NCBI GenBank assembly: GCA_037349105.1
Contig: JAYJMM010000114.1
Coordinates: forward strand, 310,001 to 374,000
DNA: 64,000 nucleotides
From: Limnomonas spitsbergensis
Lineage: Eukaryota > Chlorophyta > Chlorophyceae > Chlamydomonadales
Direction of reading: 5' to 3'
Part shown: in pieces, positions 42,950 through 54,400 of the stretch
Layout: each line of letters starts with the position of its first letter
How positions within the stretch are numbered: position 1 is the first letter of the stretch
Made by a program: the position numbers and the translations under genes
Notes under the pieces: model-generated
What the model was told of the DNA's origin: nothing
What the model saw: the letters and a program-made list of their open reading frames with translations, nothing else
Databases searched by the model: none

Positions 42950-43709
42950 CTTCAGACAAGAGGAAAGACAGAGAGGAGCATAAAGAACACCAACCCCCCT
43001 CCCAGAAAACGGGAAGGCAGACCAAAGGTCCCTACCCCTGAAAGCAAGAGAGACAAAAAGGGAAAGAGCCAGTCCTCAAGAAGGCAAAGCAAAGTCAATA
43101 ACCAGCCCTCGACAAAGTCGACCATGTATTCAACAAAAGATAAAGCATTCCACCCATGCCTGCCTTGATACAACCGCTGAAATCAGTGGCGCGTGCCCAG
43201 CCTCTCGCCCTCAGCCACTCCTTCACGCTAGGACACCGAAAGCACACATGCAGCGCATCCTTCACAAGCTGGCCATGTTCCTCAGCCCAGCAACATTGGC
43301 AGTAGCGTGTCTCATCGCTGCGCCGTCTTCTATTATCAGCTGTGCTGGCCGCTCCGAATCGCAGCCTAAAGTTTGTGCACACACGTGCGTATGCCCTTTT
43401 GCTACTGTGATTCCTGGCGCGTGCCTTCTGTAGGCTGAACCAGGCGTGGTAGGCGGCCGCAAGCCTGTGTTTGGTGGCGGGGTCTTCATGGCTGACGACC
43501 TCCATGTGCGCCCACTCACTCATCGGTGATACAATTGATGTCCGTTCCTCACCCCGCCCCCAGTGTACGTTAAACATAGGGTATAGCAAAGAAGTTAATA
43601 CGGTGCATACCCGCTGGGCCCTGCTGAACGCTCTGCCGCGTGGGGCTGGAAGGGAATGACTAAGCTCAATTCCAGCTACCGTGCACAGCCAGGACCATGG
43701 TGCAGCCAC
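42950..43709 (-). pseudogene. LINE-like C-terminal ORF (copy 2)
   Basis: Frame 43095-43709 (204 codons): basic region (FSLQKARARNHSSKRAYARV), then CQCCWAEEHG and ALHVCFRCPSVKEWLRARG, a CxxC...H...C-like zinc pattern as at the ends of LINE proteins. It shares DNA with 13,040-13,470. Its upstream (5') end overlaps the GGGCCCAGCGGGTATGC repeat at 43,60x. No RT. Confidence 0.45.
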
Positions 43710-43921
43710 ACAATCCTCCTACGTGAGAAGACAGAAACCTGGAACCCGACGATCTGGACATGGGGATAGAGAGAAGATCGTGAGGCGGGTTCCATCTCTC
43801 AACCTTTGGGTATGGATGCCACCAGCGTTGTGGTTTTAGCAATTATAAAAACAAAAACAGTTACCAAAATTAAATCATACAAGTACCCGGGCAAGTACCT
43901 GCTAAAAGTTTTGATTTTTGT

Positions 43922-43926
43922 TTACA
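43922..43926 (-). terminator. Possible TGTAA polyadenylation signal of the phosphatase gene
   Basis: TGTAA on the minus strand ~50 nt after the TGA at 43977-43979. TGTAA is the usual chlorophyte signal. Confidence 0.45.
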
Positions 43927-43976
43927 GCGAATCAGCAGCGAAATCTTCCGCCTGCCGGCCTCCGCTTCAATGTCCC

Positions 43977-45428
43977 TCAATCTGGGAGCCCCCACGAGAC
44001 TGCACCCTTCTTACCCAGGCGCGATTGCCTAGACTTGCCGCTGGCGCCGGCCATGGACGAGGTCAGGGCCCCCGGGGACGCCCGAGGGGATACCTCGGGC
44101 ACAAGTGCTATTGCCGTTGTTGCTGTTGTGGACGTTGTGCTAGAGTTGGGAGATGCACCCACTTCTACACCTTCAGACCCACCAGTCATGGGCCCAGCTG
44201 CCCCCAGATGGCTGCTGGCCGATCCCAAAGACCCAAGGGAGGTGTTGGGAGATACAGCCACCCCGTTCAAGTCCCGAGTAACATAACCGAAGGTACTAAA
44301 CGAAGCTGATGCCTCATCTCGGCCCGCCTCGGGGCCCTTGCGGCCTAGCGGGATAGCAGCATTGCCAAGACCCTCAGCGCCGGAAAGCAGGTTGCGCCCG
44401 TCACTGCCACCGCCGCCACCACCAGGCAAGTTGCGCCCGCTACCGCCGCCGCCGTCGCTGCCACCAGCAGGCAAGTTGCGCCCACCGCCGCCACAGCCGC
44501 CACCAGCAGGCAAGTTGTGCCCGCCACCGCCGCCGCTGCCACCAGCAGGCAAGTTGCGCCCGCCACCGCCGCCGCCGCCATCAGCAGGCAAGTTGCTCCT
44601 GCCGCTGTTTTCGTCACCCCCGTCACCACCAAGCTGGTTGCGCCCACTGCTGCGTTCCTCCTCGCTCTCGCTGAGGATGGCCGCCGCTATCTCCGTCCAC
44701 CGCTCGCGCGTGCTGAAGCTCTTTGGAAGCAGGACACGCCCCCGAGGGCTCACCGACGGCGCCAGGTCCAACGAGCCTCTGGATGCATGTTTCGGCAGTT
44801 TTGCTGCCTGCTGGAACGTTGTGCGGCCAGACTGAAACAGCCGGCTGACCGCAGACCTCCTCCCCAAGGTGTCGCCGCCGAGCGAGTCATCCTCCGCGGT
44901 CTTAGCTGCCCGGGGGGAGCGCCGCGCAATGCTGTTGACCAGGCGCCCAATGGCCGCAAACGACTTGGTCACCGGCGAGGAGCGCGAGCCATCGATCACA
45001 CCCTTGTCATAGGTGTCATAGTCGCTTGCTGGGCCCGCCGCTGCTGCAGCCGCCGCCGCCGTAATTTTGCCCGAACCGCCGCCGCTACCGAACGCCATGC
45101 TGCTCCTCATCATGCGGCCCACTGTCAACATGGATGGCATGTGTGCGTGGTGTTGCTTGGCCGGCGTCCGGGAGGCGACATGGGCCTTAGCGGCGTGGGC
45201 CTTTGCCGGCTTTTCAGGCATCCGGAAGTGCATGCGGAACGTGATGGCGCCCGCCGGCAGGCCCCCGTGTTCGAGCGGGAGGCGGACGGTGGCTTCGCGG
45301 AGCGCGCCGCCGCCCGCTGCCAGGATGAGCTGCGCGGCACTCGTCAGCGGGAGCACGCAACGGGCCAGGGTGCTGTGCGTCCCGCTGGAGGGGAGAAGCT
45401 TGCCGTCCTGTCGGTCCACCACGCGAAC
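43977..45428 (-). CDS. 5-phosphatase exon 14: C2 end and low-complexity tail
   Basis: Starts VRVVDRQDGKLLPSSG after GGCAG and closes the C2 domain (near FRMHFRMPEKPAKAHAAKAH). It then gives a ~390-residue tail with Gly-rich repeats (GRNLPAGGSGGGGG, about six units) and ends GKSRQSRLGKKGAVSWGLPD at TGA 43977. A good donor, GG|GTAAGA at 44014, lies 36 bp before the stop, so splicing onward is an alternative. Confidence 0.8.
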   Translation of the reverse strand, partial: VRVVDRQDGKLLPSSGTHSTLARCVLPLTSAAQLILAAGGGALREATVRLPLEHGGLPAGAITFRMHFRMPEKPAKAHAAKAHVASRTPAKQHHAHMPSMLTVGRMMRSSMAFGSGGGSGKITAAAAAAAAGPASDYDTYDKGVIDGSRSSPVTKSFAAIGRLVNSIARRSPRAAKTAEDDSLGGDTLGRRSAVSRLFQSGRTTFQQAAKLPKHASRGSLDLAPSVSPRGRVLLPKSFSTRERWTEIAAAILSESEEERSSGRNQLGGDGGDENSGRSNLPADGGGGGGGRNLPAGGSGGGGGHNLPAGGGCGGGGRNLPAGGSDGGGGSGRNLPGGGGGGSDGRNLLSGAEGLGNAAIPLGRKGPEAGRDEASASFSTFGYVTRDLNGVAVSPNTSLGSLGSASSHLGAAGPMTGGSEGVEVGASPNSSTTSTTATTAIALVPEVSPRASPGALTSSMAGASGKSRQSRLGKKGAVSWGLPD

Positions 45429-48400
45429 CTGCCATCGCGGATCACAACAACCGGGGTGAAAAAGTAATCGTAGTTGTTGCACACTCGAATAATTCCATAC
45501 ACTCCTTAAGTGTGAATGATCCATCAGGCCGAGAGGCCATGTCAGATGTTTTCACCACACCATGTGAACAGTCCACACATGTTCACATTTTCCACACCTA
45601 CCAGCAAGCGGTAGTTGTACAGGTCCTCTGCCACGGCAGGCTTGATGGCAATGTTGAATGGCTCGTTCCACACGGGGGACCGTGACTGGCGGACGACGGG
45701 CGTGCGAAATTCACCGTCAACGAGGCTGTGGCCCTGCAGCAGGGCACAGGGGCACAAGGGAGCAGGGTCAGCTCAGGAGGGGGCTGACGGGGGTGATGAT
45801 CCCCTCCCCCCCGGGGAGGGGGGAGATGATTTTCTGTGTTGGCATGGTTAGGCAAGGCTGTGGCCCTGCAGCACGAGGGAGCACGAGGGAGCAGGGTCGG
45901 CTCGGGAGGTGGCTGACGGCTTATTTTAGAGGAAGGCAGGCGAGAGATCACCCTCCCCCCCGCAGTGGTGGGTGATTTGCTGTGTTGGTATGGTTAGGTA
46001 AGGCTGTGGCTATGGGACAGGGCACAGGGGCGTGGAGGAACAGGGTCGGCTCGGGACGAGGACTTCTTGCTTGTGTAAGGGAAAGAAGGAGAAAGCAGGG
46101 GGGGGGAACTTGTCCAAAGGGCACGCTGTCCCCCTATCAGGGCCACAGGCTACGGGCCGTTTGGGCCACCAATTCGATTTCGGCCAAAACGGCCCGTATC
46201 CTATGTATGATTGTATTGATAAGGTCCACTACGGTGCACCAACTGGAAATCCACACTTTCACAGGATATTCACACTATTGAATCCCGTGTCGGGCCAAAG
46301 TCCCGTATCGCATCGTATCTCGTCGTATCTTAATATCGTATTCCGTATCCTGTGTCCCTGCCCCCTATGCCCCTCATGCTTCTCTATCTTGTCCGGGCCT
46401 CCGGGAGCTGACGGCTCGTGTAAGGGAAGGAAGGGGAAAGCGGAAGGCGGGGAGGGGGTATGGTCTGCTGTGTCCATGGGGTTAGGCACGCTGCCCCCTA
46501 TGCACCTCATGCTCACCCCTCCCTCCACCCACCATGAGCGGGATGAGAGCCTTATTAGCAGAGCTGCCTGCTGGTGCAGCTTGTTTACACGAAAAGGAGG
46601 AACTTGCATGTCACCTTGCAGCCGCTCATACCATTGGGGGTGGGCACGCTGCCCCCGATGCATTTCATGCTCACCCCTCCTTCCACCCACCCACCATGAG
46701 CATGACGTAGGAGTTGGGGAGTGTGCTGGTGACCTCCGACGCGGTCCGCTTCCGCAGGACGAACAGCCCCTCCACCGAAATGCTGGAGATGACCAGATGG
46801 ACATTGCCCTGGGGGACGGGCGCGCCAACGTCATGGCAGCGCCAGATGGTTGGGACGCTGAACACGGCCGACACAGGCTTGTGGTCTGATGACGACACGT
46901 TGGGTGCACAGAAGTAGTCAAGGACCTACGGTGTTAGGGGTTAGGGTTTAGGGTTCAGAGTTTAGGGTTCAGGGTTTAGTGACCATGACACGTTGGGTGC
47001 ACAGAAGTAGTCAAGGACCTACGGGGTTCGGGGTTAGGGTTCAGGGTTCAGAGTTAAGAGTTTCCCCATCCGCTTGTTCCCGCTTTTGCTACCCCTCCCT
47101 CCTTCATTACCCACATACGTGCAGAGGCGCAGGTGACGTTTCTTCTATCGGGTATACCTCACTTAACTGCTCTCGCTACCACCCACCTCCTTCGTACGGG
47201 GAACATACTTGTACCGCCTAGAGGGGGACATACCTGTAGCACTTAGAGGGGGACATACATGTACCGCCTAGAGGGGGACATACCTGTACCGCCTAGAGAG
47301 GGACATACTTGTACCGCCTGAGGGGGACATACCTGTAGCACCTAGAGGGGGACATACCTGTACCGCCTAGAGAGGGACATACTTGTACCGCCTAGAGGGG
47401 GACATACCTGTACCGCCTATAGGGGGACATACCTGTACCGTCTAGAGGGTGACATACCTGTACAGCCTAGCGGGGAACATACCTGTACCGCCTATAGGGG
47501 GACATACCTGTACCGCCTAGAGAGGGATATACCTGTACCGCCTATAGGGGGACATACCTGTACCGTCTAGAGGGTGACATACCTGTACAGCCTAGCGGGG
47601 ATCATACCTGTACCGCCTATAGGGGGACATACCTGTACCGCCTGGAGGGGGACATACCTGTACCGCTGGAGCCTAGCGGTGCCCGTATATAGGCATGCCC
47701 ATCTCCCTATATATGCCCCCCCCCAAGCAGGCCTCCCTATCCAACGATATCTGCTCTAAAACCCAGGACTGTCCCATCCCTCACCTGGGCTTGCCTGCCT
47801 GCCCCTCCCTCACCTGGGCCTGCCTGCCTGCCCCCTCCCTCACCTGGGCCTGCCTGCCTGTCCCCTCCCTCACCTGGGCCTGCCTGCCTGCCCCCTCCCT
47901 CACCTGGGCCTGCTTGCCTGTCCCCTCCCTCACCTGGGCCTGCCTGCCTGTCCCCTCCCTCACCTGGGCCTGCCTGCCTGCCCCCTCCCTCACCTAGGCC
48001 TGCCTGCCTGCCCCTCCCTCCCCTGGGCCTGTCTGCCTGCGCCCTCCCTTTTAACCCTAAACCCTCACCTGGGCCTGCCTGTCTGACCCCTCCCTCTTAA
48101 CCCTAAACCCTCACCCGGGCCTGCCTGTCTGCCCCCTCCCCCACCTGGGCCTGCCTGCACGGTACATTAGCCCGGTATAGCACCCGGTCACACCACGCTG
48201 GCAAGCGCTGCGACTTGTAGTGCAGACCGTCCCGCCGGTCAACCTTGAAGGTGGGTGAGAAGTCAATCGATTTGAATTTATTTAATTGGACACACCTCTT
48301 TAAGGCGGATGGGAAGTCAATGGGCATTGATGGGGATTTACGTCAAAATTATGATAACAAAGTAAACCAGCACATCAGGGGAGGGCATTGTGGAAAGCAA

Positions 48401-51400
48401 GTGGCTAAACACTAAAATTATGGTGTACCCTAATCCCTGAACCCCTAAATTCACACCTTGAAGGTGGGTGGGAAGTCGATGGCCCCCTCCGTAAACCCTA
48501 GAAATGCGCGCTTGGCTGCCATCTCCTTATGCAGCTGGTCGGTGTGGAGGAGCTGCGGGTAGTCGCCCCCTTGAATCTGTGGGGGGCATTGAAACACAAT
48601 TGGTGAATCGGGTCAAGTCGTTTTAGGTTGAGCTTTGTGATTCACATACCACAGGTTTGCATTGCCTCCCCCCGGGAATGAATGGAAGGAATGGGTGGTT
48701 CCAACATGCTTCCCTCGGATATTGATTTCGTTTGCTTGATGCCGGAGCTGACAAGGTCAACAAGAGACACACACTTGTTCACACTTGCACACACTTGTTC
48801 ATGTGCTGGTGCACCAGATTCGCATCCTTTGCTCTCATTGGTGACGCCAGGGGTTTCAGTGTCAAGGCGGCAAGAGAACCTTCTGAACAGGACCTGGGAA
48901 CTAAAAGACTCACATAAAATAAAAAAATAGGTCTACCACTCGGCGTGCAAGCATGGGCTAGGCATGGGCTAGGCATGGGCTAGGCATGGGCTAGGCATGG
49001 GCTAGGCATGGGCTAGGCATGGGCTAGGCATGGGCTAGGCATGGGCTAGGCATGGGCTAGGCATGGGCTAGGCATGGGCTAGGCATGGGCTAGGCATGGG
49101 CTAGGCATGGGCTAGGCATGGGCTAGGCATGGGCTAGGCATGGGCTAGGCATGGGCTAGGCATGGGCTAGGCATGGGCTAGGCATGGGCTAGGCATGGGC
49201 TAGGCATGGGCTAGGCATGGGCTAGGCATGGGCTAGGCATGGGCTAGGCATGGGCTAGGCATGGGCTAGGCATGGGCTAGGCATGGGCTAGGCATGGGCT
49301 AGGCATGGTCTAGGCATGGTCTAGGCATGGGCTAGGCATGGGCTAGGCATGGGCTAGGCATGGGCTAGGCATGGGCTGGGAGGAGATCTCGGGTCCCCGA
49401 AATGCTCCCTACACCCTAAGCCCGAAACGAGGGAGGAGATCTTGGGTCCCCGAAATGCTTATAAACTAAAAGCCATATCATTACCCTCGGGCTTGAAGGG
49501 TGAGCGTTGAGGGCACCAAAAAGGTCGTTAAAGTATCCCGGTTGTCCCAACCACGCTTGGCATAATGGAGGCCATTTTATGAAGGGTCTCAAAGGGTTTG
49601 GGATGGAGGTTTCAGGGTCCTAGAGGGTTTGGGATGGAGGGTTCAGGGTCCCAAAGGGTTTGGGATGGAGGGTTCAGGGTCCTAAAGGGTTTGGGATGGA
49701 GAGTTCAGGGTCCTAAAGGGTTTGGGATGGAGGGTTCAGGGTCCTAAAGGGTTTGGGATGGAGGGTTCAGGGTCCTAAAGGGTTTGGGATGGAGGGTTCA
49801 GGGTCCTAAAGGGTTTGGGATGGAGGGTTCAGGGTCCTAAAGGGTTTGGGATGGAGGGTTCAGGGTTCTAAAGGGTTTGGGATGGAGGGTTCAGGGTCCT
49901 AAAGGGTTTGGGATGGAGGGTTCAGGGTCCTAGAGGGCCGCTACTTCAGCTGCCTCATCCACCCTCAGCATATTGGAGGCCATTTCATTAAGGGTTCAGA
50001 TTTTGGGATGAGGGGCTCAGGGTCCTAGAGGGTTCAGGGTCCTGAAGTGTCACTGCTAAATCGTCACTGCTGTCCCACAATCAGCATTTTGGAGGCAACT
50101 GCATAAAGGGTTCAGGGCTTAGGGTCAATCTTAACCCTACGCCCTGAACACTACCAGCTGTACTGGTAGTGTTAAGGGCTTAGGGTTAAGATTGAGGGTT
50201 GAGGGCACACAACATATGTCCACCACATATTTGCCTTCCCTCATAATTAAAATTGTTTGGGTTTAGGGTTTATGGTCTAGAACCCCTAAACCCTAAACCC
50301 TGATTAAAATTGTTTGGGCTGTGGGATCCAAAAAACTACTGAATATTACGGTTCCAATATACTTCCTAATATACTTCCTAATATACCTCATATCGATTAT
50401 CAACGCCAGTTTTCAGTCAGAAATTAAGAGTTGTGGCAAAATATCTATCATTTATTCATTTGCCCTGAGGACAGCATTAAAATATGTCCCGGGGGCCACA
50501 TTGTTTCCATACCGAGGGAAGGCAAATCAAATGTACAGCATGTGCGCATAATCCGTGCGGGATGTATCCCTTGTGAGCTGTCATCCCCCAGATGGACGTA
50601 TGAAAGATTAATTACCGGTATTTTACATACCAGTAGCGTACAGTAAATTAAAATAGACTTCCCGCACCCCTAAGAAAGAAGTTTTTACCGGTATATTCAG
50701 CCCCGCACCGGTTTTGTTTTTGTTTATTAAGCCACGCAGGGGAGTTTTCATCCGCTACCGCCGATATACCGCCTGATTCCTTCCGACTGATTCCAAACGA
50801 TTTTAACCGATTTCGCGCAGCATTGCTGTCGTGCACCCCCAATATGACTTCCTTCATAGTTTGCGCGGCCTATCGCTTCTATTGCGCACCCCTTGTAAAC
50901 TATACTTTTGCGGGAAGGCAAAGCTAATCTACGTTACACAATCATTACCAATAATACTATAACTGCTGTGTACACTTATTCTGAATATTAAAATATTTTT
51001 CTTAGACAAATACCGGTCTCCTGAACAATGGAACAATATCACATGTACATATATTCTGAACACCGGTCATAAATACATTTCCCATGTACATATATTCTGA
51101 ACACCGGTCATAAATACATTTCCCATGTACATATATTCTGAACACCGGTCATAAATACATTTCCCATGTACATATATTCTGAACACCGGTCATAAATACA
51201 TTTCCCATGTACATATATTCTGAACACCGGTCATAAATACATTTCCCATGTACATTTATTCTGAACACCGGTCATAAATACATTTCCCATGTACATTTAC
51301 GCTGAATCATGCCCCCCCCCCCCCCTCACCTTGGACACCACCTCATCAAACTCTGGCTGTGAGGGAGACTCTGTGGGGTGTGTGGATTGTGTGCCGTAGT

Positions 51401-54400
51401 CCAAGCGGTAGTTCAGATCGCCCATCCAGAACACATGATGGTAGCCTGAGGGATCAGGGTTCAGGGTGTTAGTGTTTATGGGGTAAATGGGTTGGGTTTA
51501 GGGGGGTCTGTCGGGTGTGTGGATTGTGTACCGTAGTCCTGGCGGTACTTCAGGTCGCCCACCCAAAAGACGAGAGGATAGCCTGCGGGGTTAGGGTTCA
51601 GGGTTCAGGGTAAAGGGTGTTGGTGACACGTGATGATAGCCTGCAGGATTAGGGCTGGGGGCTAAGGGTCCAGGGTCCAGGCTGTTGGTATTGATGGGGT
51701 AATGGGGTTTGGTTTAGGGGACAATGGGCAATGGGCAATACCAGGTGTAAAATTACCGATAAGCAGTCAAGTGTCAGGAGCAGGTAATTTCAGGGGGTTT
51801 GGGAGGTTCGGGGTTAGGTGCTTCCAGATGATTTACTTCAGTGGTTTGAATTAGGCTTGAGGCTTGTGCACCTAGCTTAACCTAGGTCACGATGGGTTGC
51901 CTGTGGGCGACAGGGAGGGGTGAGGGGACTGACGAAGGGACTACAGAAGGCCCTTTCCGATGTTGTGGCTCCAGCCCAGCGTTTCTTCGTGTGACTCCGC
52001 TACATGTCAGCTACATGTCAGCTACACTCCGGCCTCTGGCCGGAAGCCTCATTTGTGGCATGCAGCCATGCAGCCTTGGCCACCAGCCAGAGGTCCGGCC
52101 TAGGTTTCATCCAATCCGGCCAATGCGTGGGACAGGTGCCCGTAAACGAATGAACTAGGACAGCGAGCAGAAAGTCAGGGTTAAGGGCTTAGGGCTGCCA
52201 ACCCTTAACCCTAAACCCATACCTGTCAAGGTGGCTTGGGCTGCCAACTGTAAGCCCACAGCAAGCCTGTCAAGGTTTGGTCCCCATCGGCCCATTGGTT
52301 GCTGCGCAGCGACCTGTCACACATAGTGCACTGCTCACCACACTTAATCTCCCACACACACCCACACCCTTCCACACCTTCCATACCCTTCCATACCTGT
52401 CAACACATCCATGCCGTGGGGGTCGATCCGGATCCCTCGGACGATATCCCGATAGTTGCTGTTCCTTACCTTGGTCCTGCAAAGGACAGCAAAGACAGCA
52501 GGTTTAGGGCTTATAGTTAAGGGTTGAAGGCTTAGGTTTGGGTTAAGGGGTTTAGGGTTAAGGGCTTAGGGGTTTCAGGCTTAGGGTTTAGGGCTAAGGG
52601 GTTTCAGGCTAAGGGTTTATGGGTAAGATTTGAGGGTTTGGGGCTTAGCAAGGGCAGCAGGTCCCGCACGTGTCAAGTGTCCCATGGTGCATGGAGGGAG
52701 CCTTTGGTTTAATTTTCCTTTTGGAGGAAGGAGTTCAGAACTGTGAATCCCGCTGAACCCTGCTGAACGCTCGGCTGCGTGGGGGCTGGCAGGGGATGAG
52801 CAATATCAAGTTACCATGCAACCATGCACAGCCAGGACCGTGGTGCAGTCATGCCACCCTAAACATGGAACCCTGCATTTCCACATCCTCCTCTAAACCC
52901 TAAACCCTCCTATGAACAGTTTACGTAACCTTCCTAAACCCCCAGACCACGAAGTAACAAGAGTGGACGGTTCACGCATGCTCGAGAGCTAAAAGGTGCG
53001 GAACATTGTTCTTGGTAAACAATTAACCTTGGACGGAAATAGAGTCATAGATTGAACTAGTATGAGCTTTTGGCAGCACACATGTTTGCGGCTTTGTACT
53101 TTTTCCCACACCCTGTCAAAGTAAATAGCAAGGGTTATGCTGCAATACACATGTTTAGGGTTGGTGACATACCAAGATCCTGAACCCTAGCCGATATACC
53201 CAATTACGCAGATCCTGAACCCTTACCGATTTGCCAAGATCCTGAACCCTAATCGGTGTACCCAGATCCTGAACTCTAAATCGATGTACCCAGATAGTGA
53301 ACCCTAAAACTATATACCCTGAATCCCAACCCTAGATGATTAAACCAGATCCTGAACCCTAAACGGTACACCCATTTCCTGAACCCTCATGATTTGCCAA
53401 GAACCTGAACCCGAACCGATTTATCTAGATCCTTGAACCCTAACCGACTTACTCAGATCCTGAACTCTAACGGATAAACCAGATCCTGAACCCACAACCT
53501 GAACCCTCCACCCACTTGTCCTGGTGGGCTGCCAGGTGGCTGTTGACAAAGCACAGCTCAGTGTCCCAGATCCGGATCCCAATGGCCACGCCACCCTTGT
53601 TGGTCGCAACGCCGGCCACGCCCGTCGCCTGCACACCCTTCTCCACGCGGTTAACCGCGGCGCACACATCATTGCGAGCAAACAGCAACAGCCTGATGGG
53701 GGGGCACGGTGTGGCAGGCACGGCTCAGCATCACTGACGGGGTTTAGGGTTTAAGGTTAAGGAATTAAGTTTCAGACCCTAATGTAACACCACATCCAGG
53801 TCAGGGCCACAGCAGCAGTCTGATGGGGACACGGTGTGGCAGGTAGGACTCAGCATCGCTGGCAGCCTGATGGGGAAGCGGGGTGTGGTAGGCAGGACTC
53901 AGAATCACCGACAGGGTTAAGGGTTTAGGTTTCAAACCCTAAATGCAACCCCACATCCTGATGGGGACACGGTGTGGCAGGTACGACTCAGCATCGCTGG
54001 CGGATCGAGGCCACCTCTCAGCCACGGAGGGCCTTGCGCAATTCTATATTTTCTAAAACAGGAGTATTTGAGTAGTGTGATGGTATCGGCGCGGACGCGG
54101 CCTCGGCCCATGCCGCACTGTTTCCTGAACCCTCGCATTCTCACACCCCTGCGGGCCCTGCAGTGCTTAGGCTGTAGGGATAAGGGTTAAGGGTTCGGAG
54201 GTGAAGGGCTTATAATTCAGGGTAAGGGCTACAGGTTTGGGGTTCAGTTTTCTTTCCTTCTTCCTCAACGTGACGACGTACTCTTCAGTGAGCCACGATG
54301 CAGAGTGTTGACTGAGATGTTTTGAGGAAATAGGGGCGTACCAGTACTGGTCCTTTCTAACCCTAAACTAAGGGAAATAGGGGCGTACCAGTACTGGTCC

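Noticed and set aside
32140..44015. One continuous gene joining phosphatase exon 14 (donor 44014) to the exon at 34501
   Set aside because: The phases match (1 to 1), but a stop plus TGTAA follow exon 14, the AP2-like part does not fit a phosphatase, and a 9.5-kb intron would be needed. Left open rather than adopted.
44338..45467. Plus-strand frames up to 316 codons
   Set aside because: Antisense of phosphatase exon 14, whose C2 residues and splice sites fit the family.
46259..46921. 220-codon minus-strand frame
   Set aside because: Alternative phase over exon 12 and its donor duplication; the phase giving SDHKPVSAVF is the real one.
48950..49378. Possible CRISPR-like array
   Set aside because: Units are contiguous with no unique spacers, and the context is eukaryotic; simple minisatellites throughout the window.
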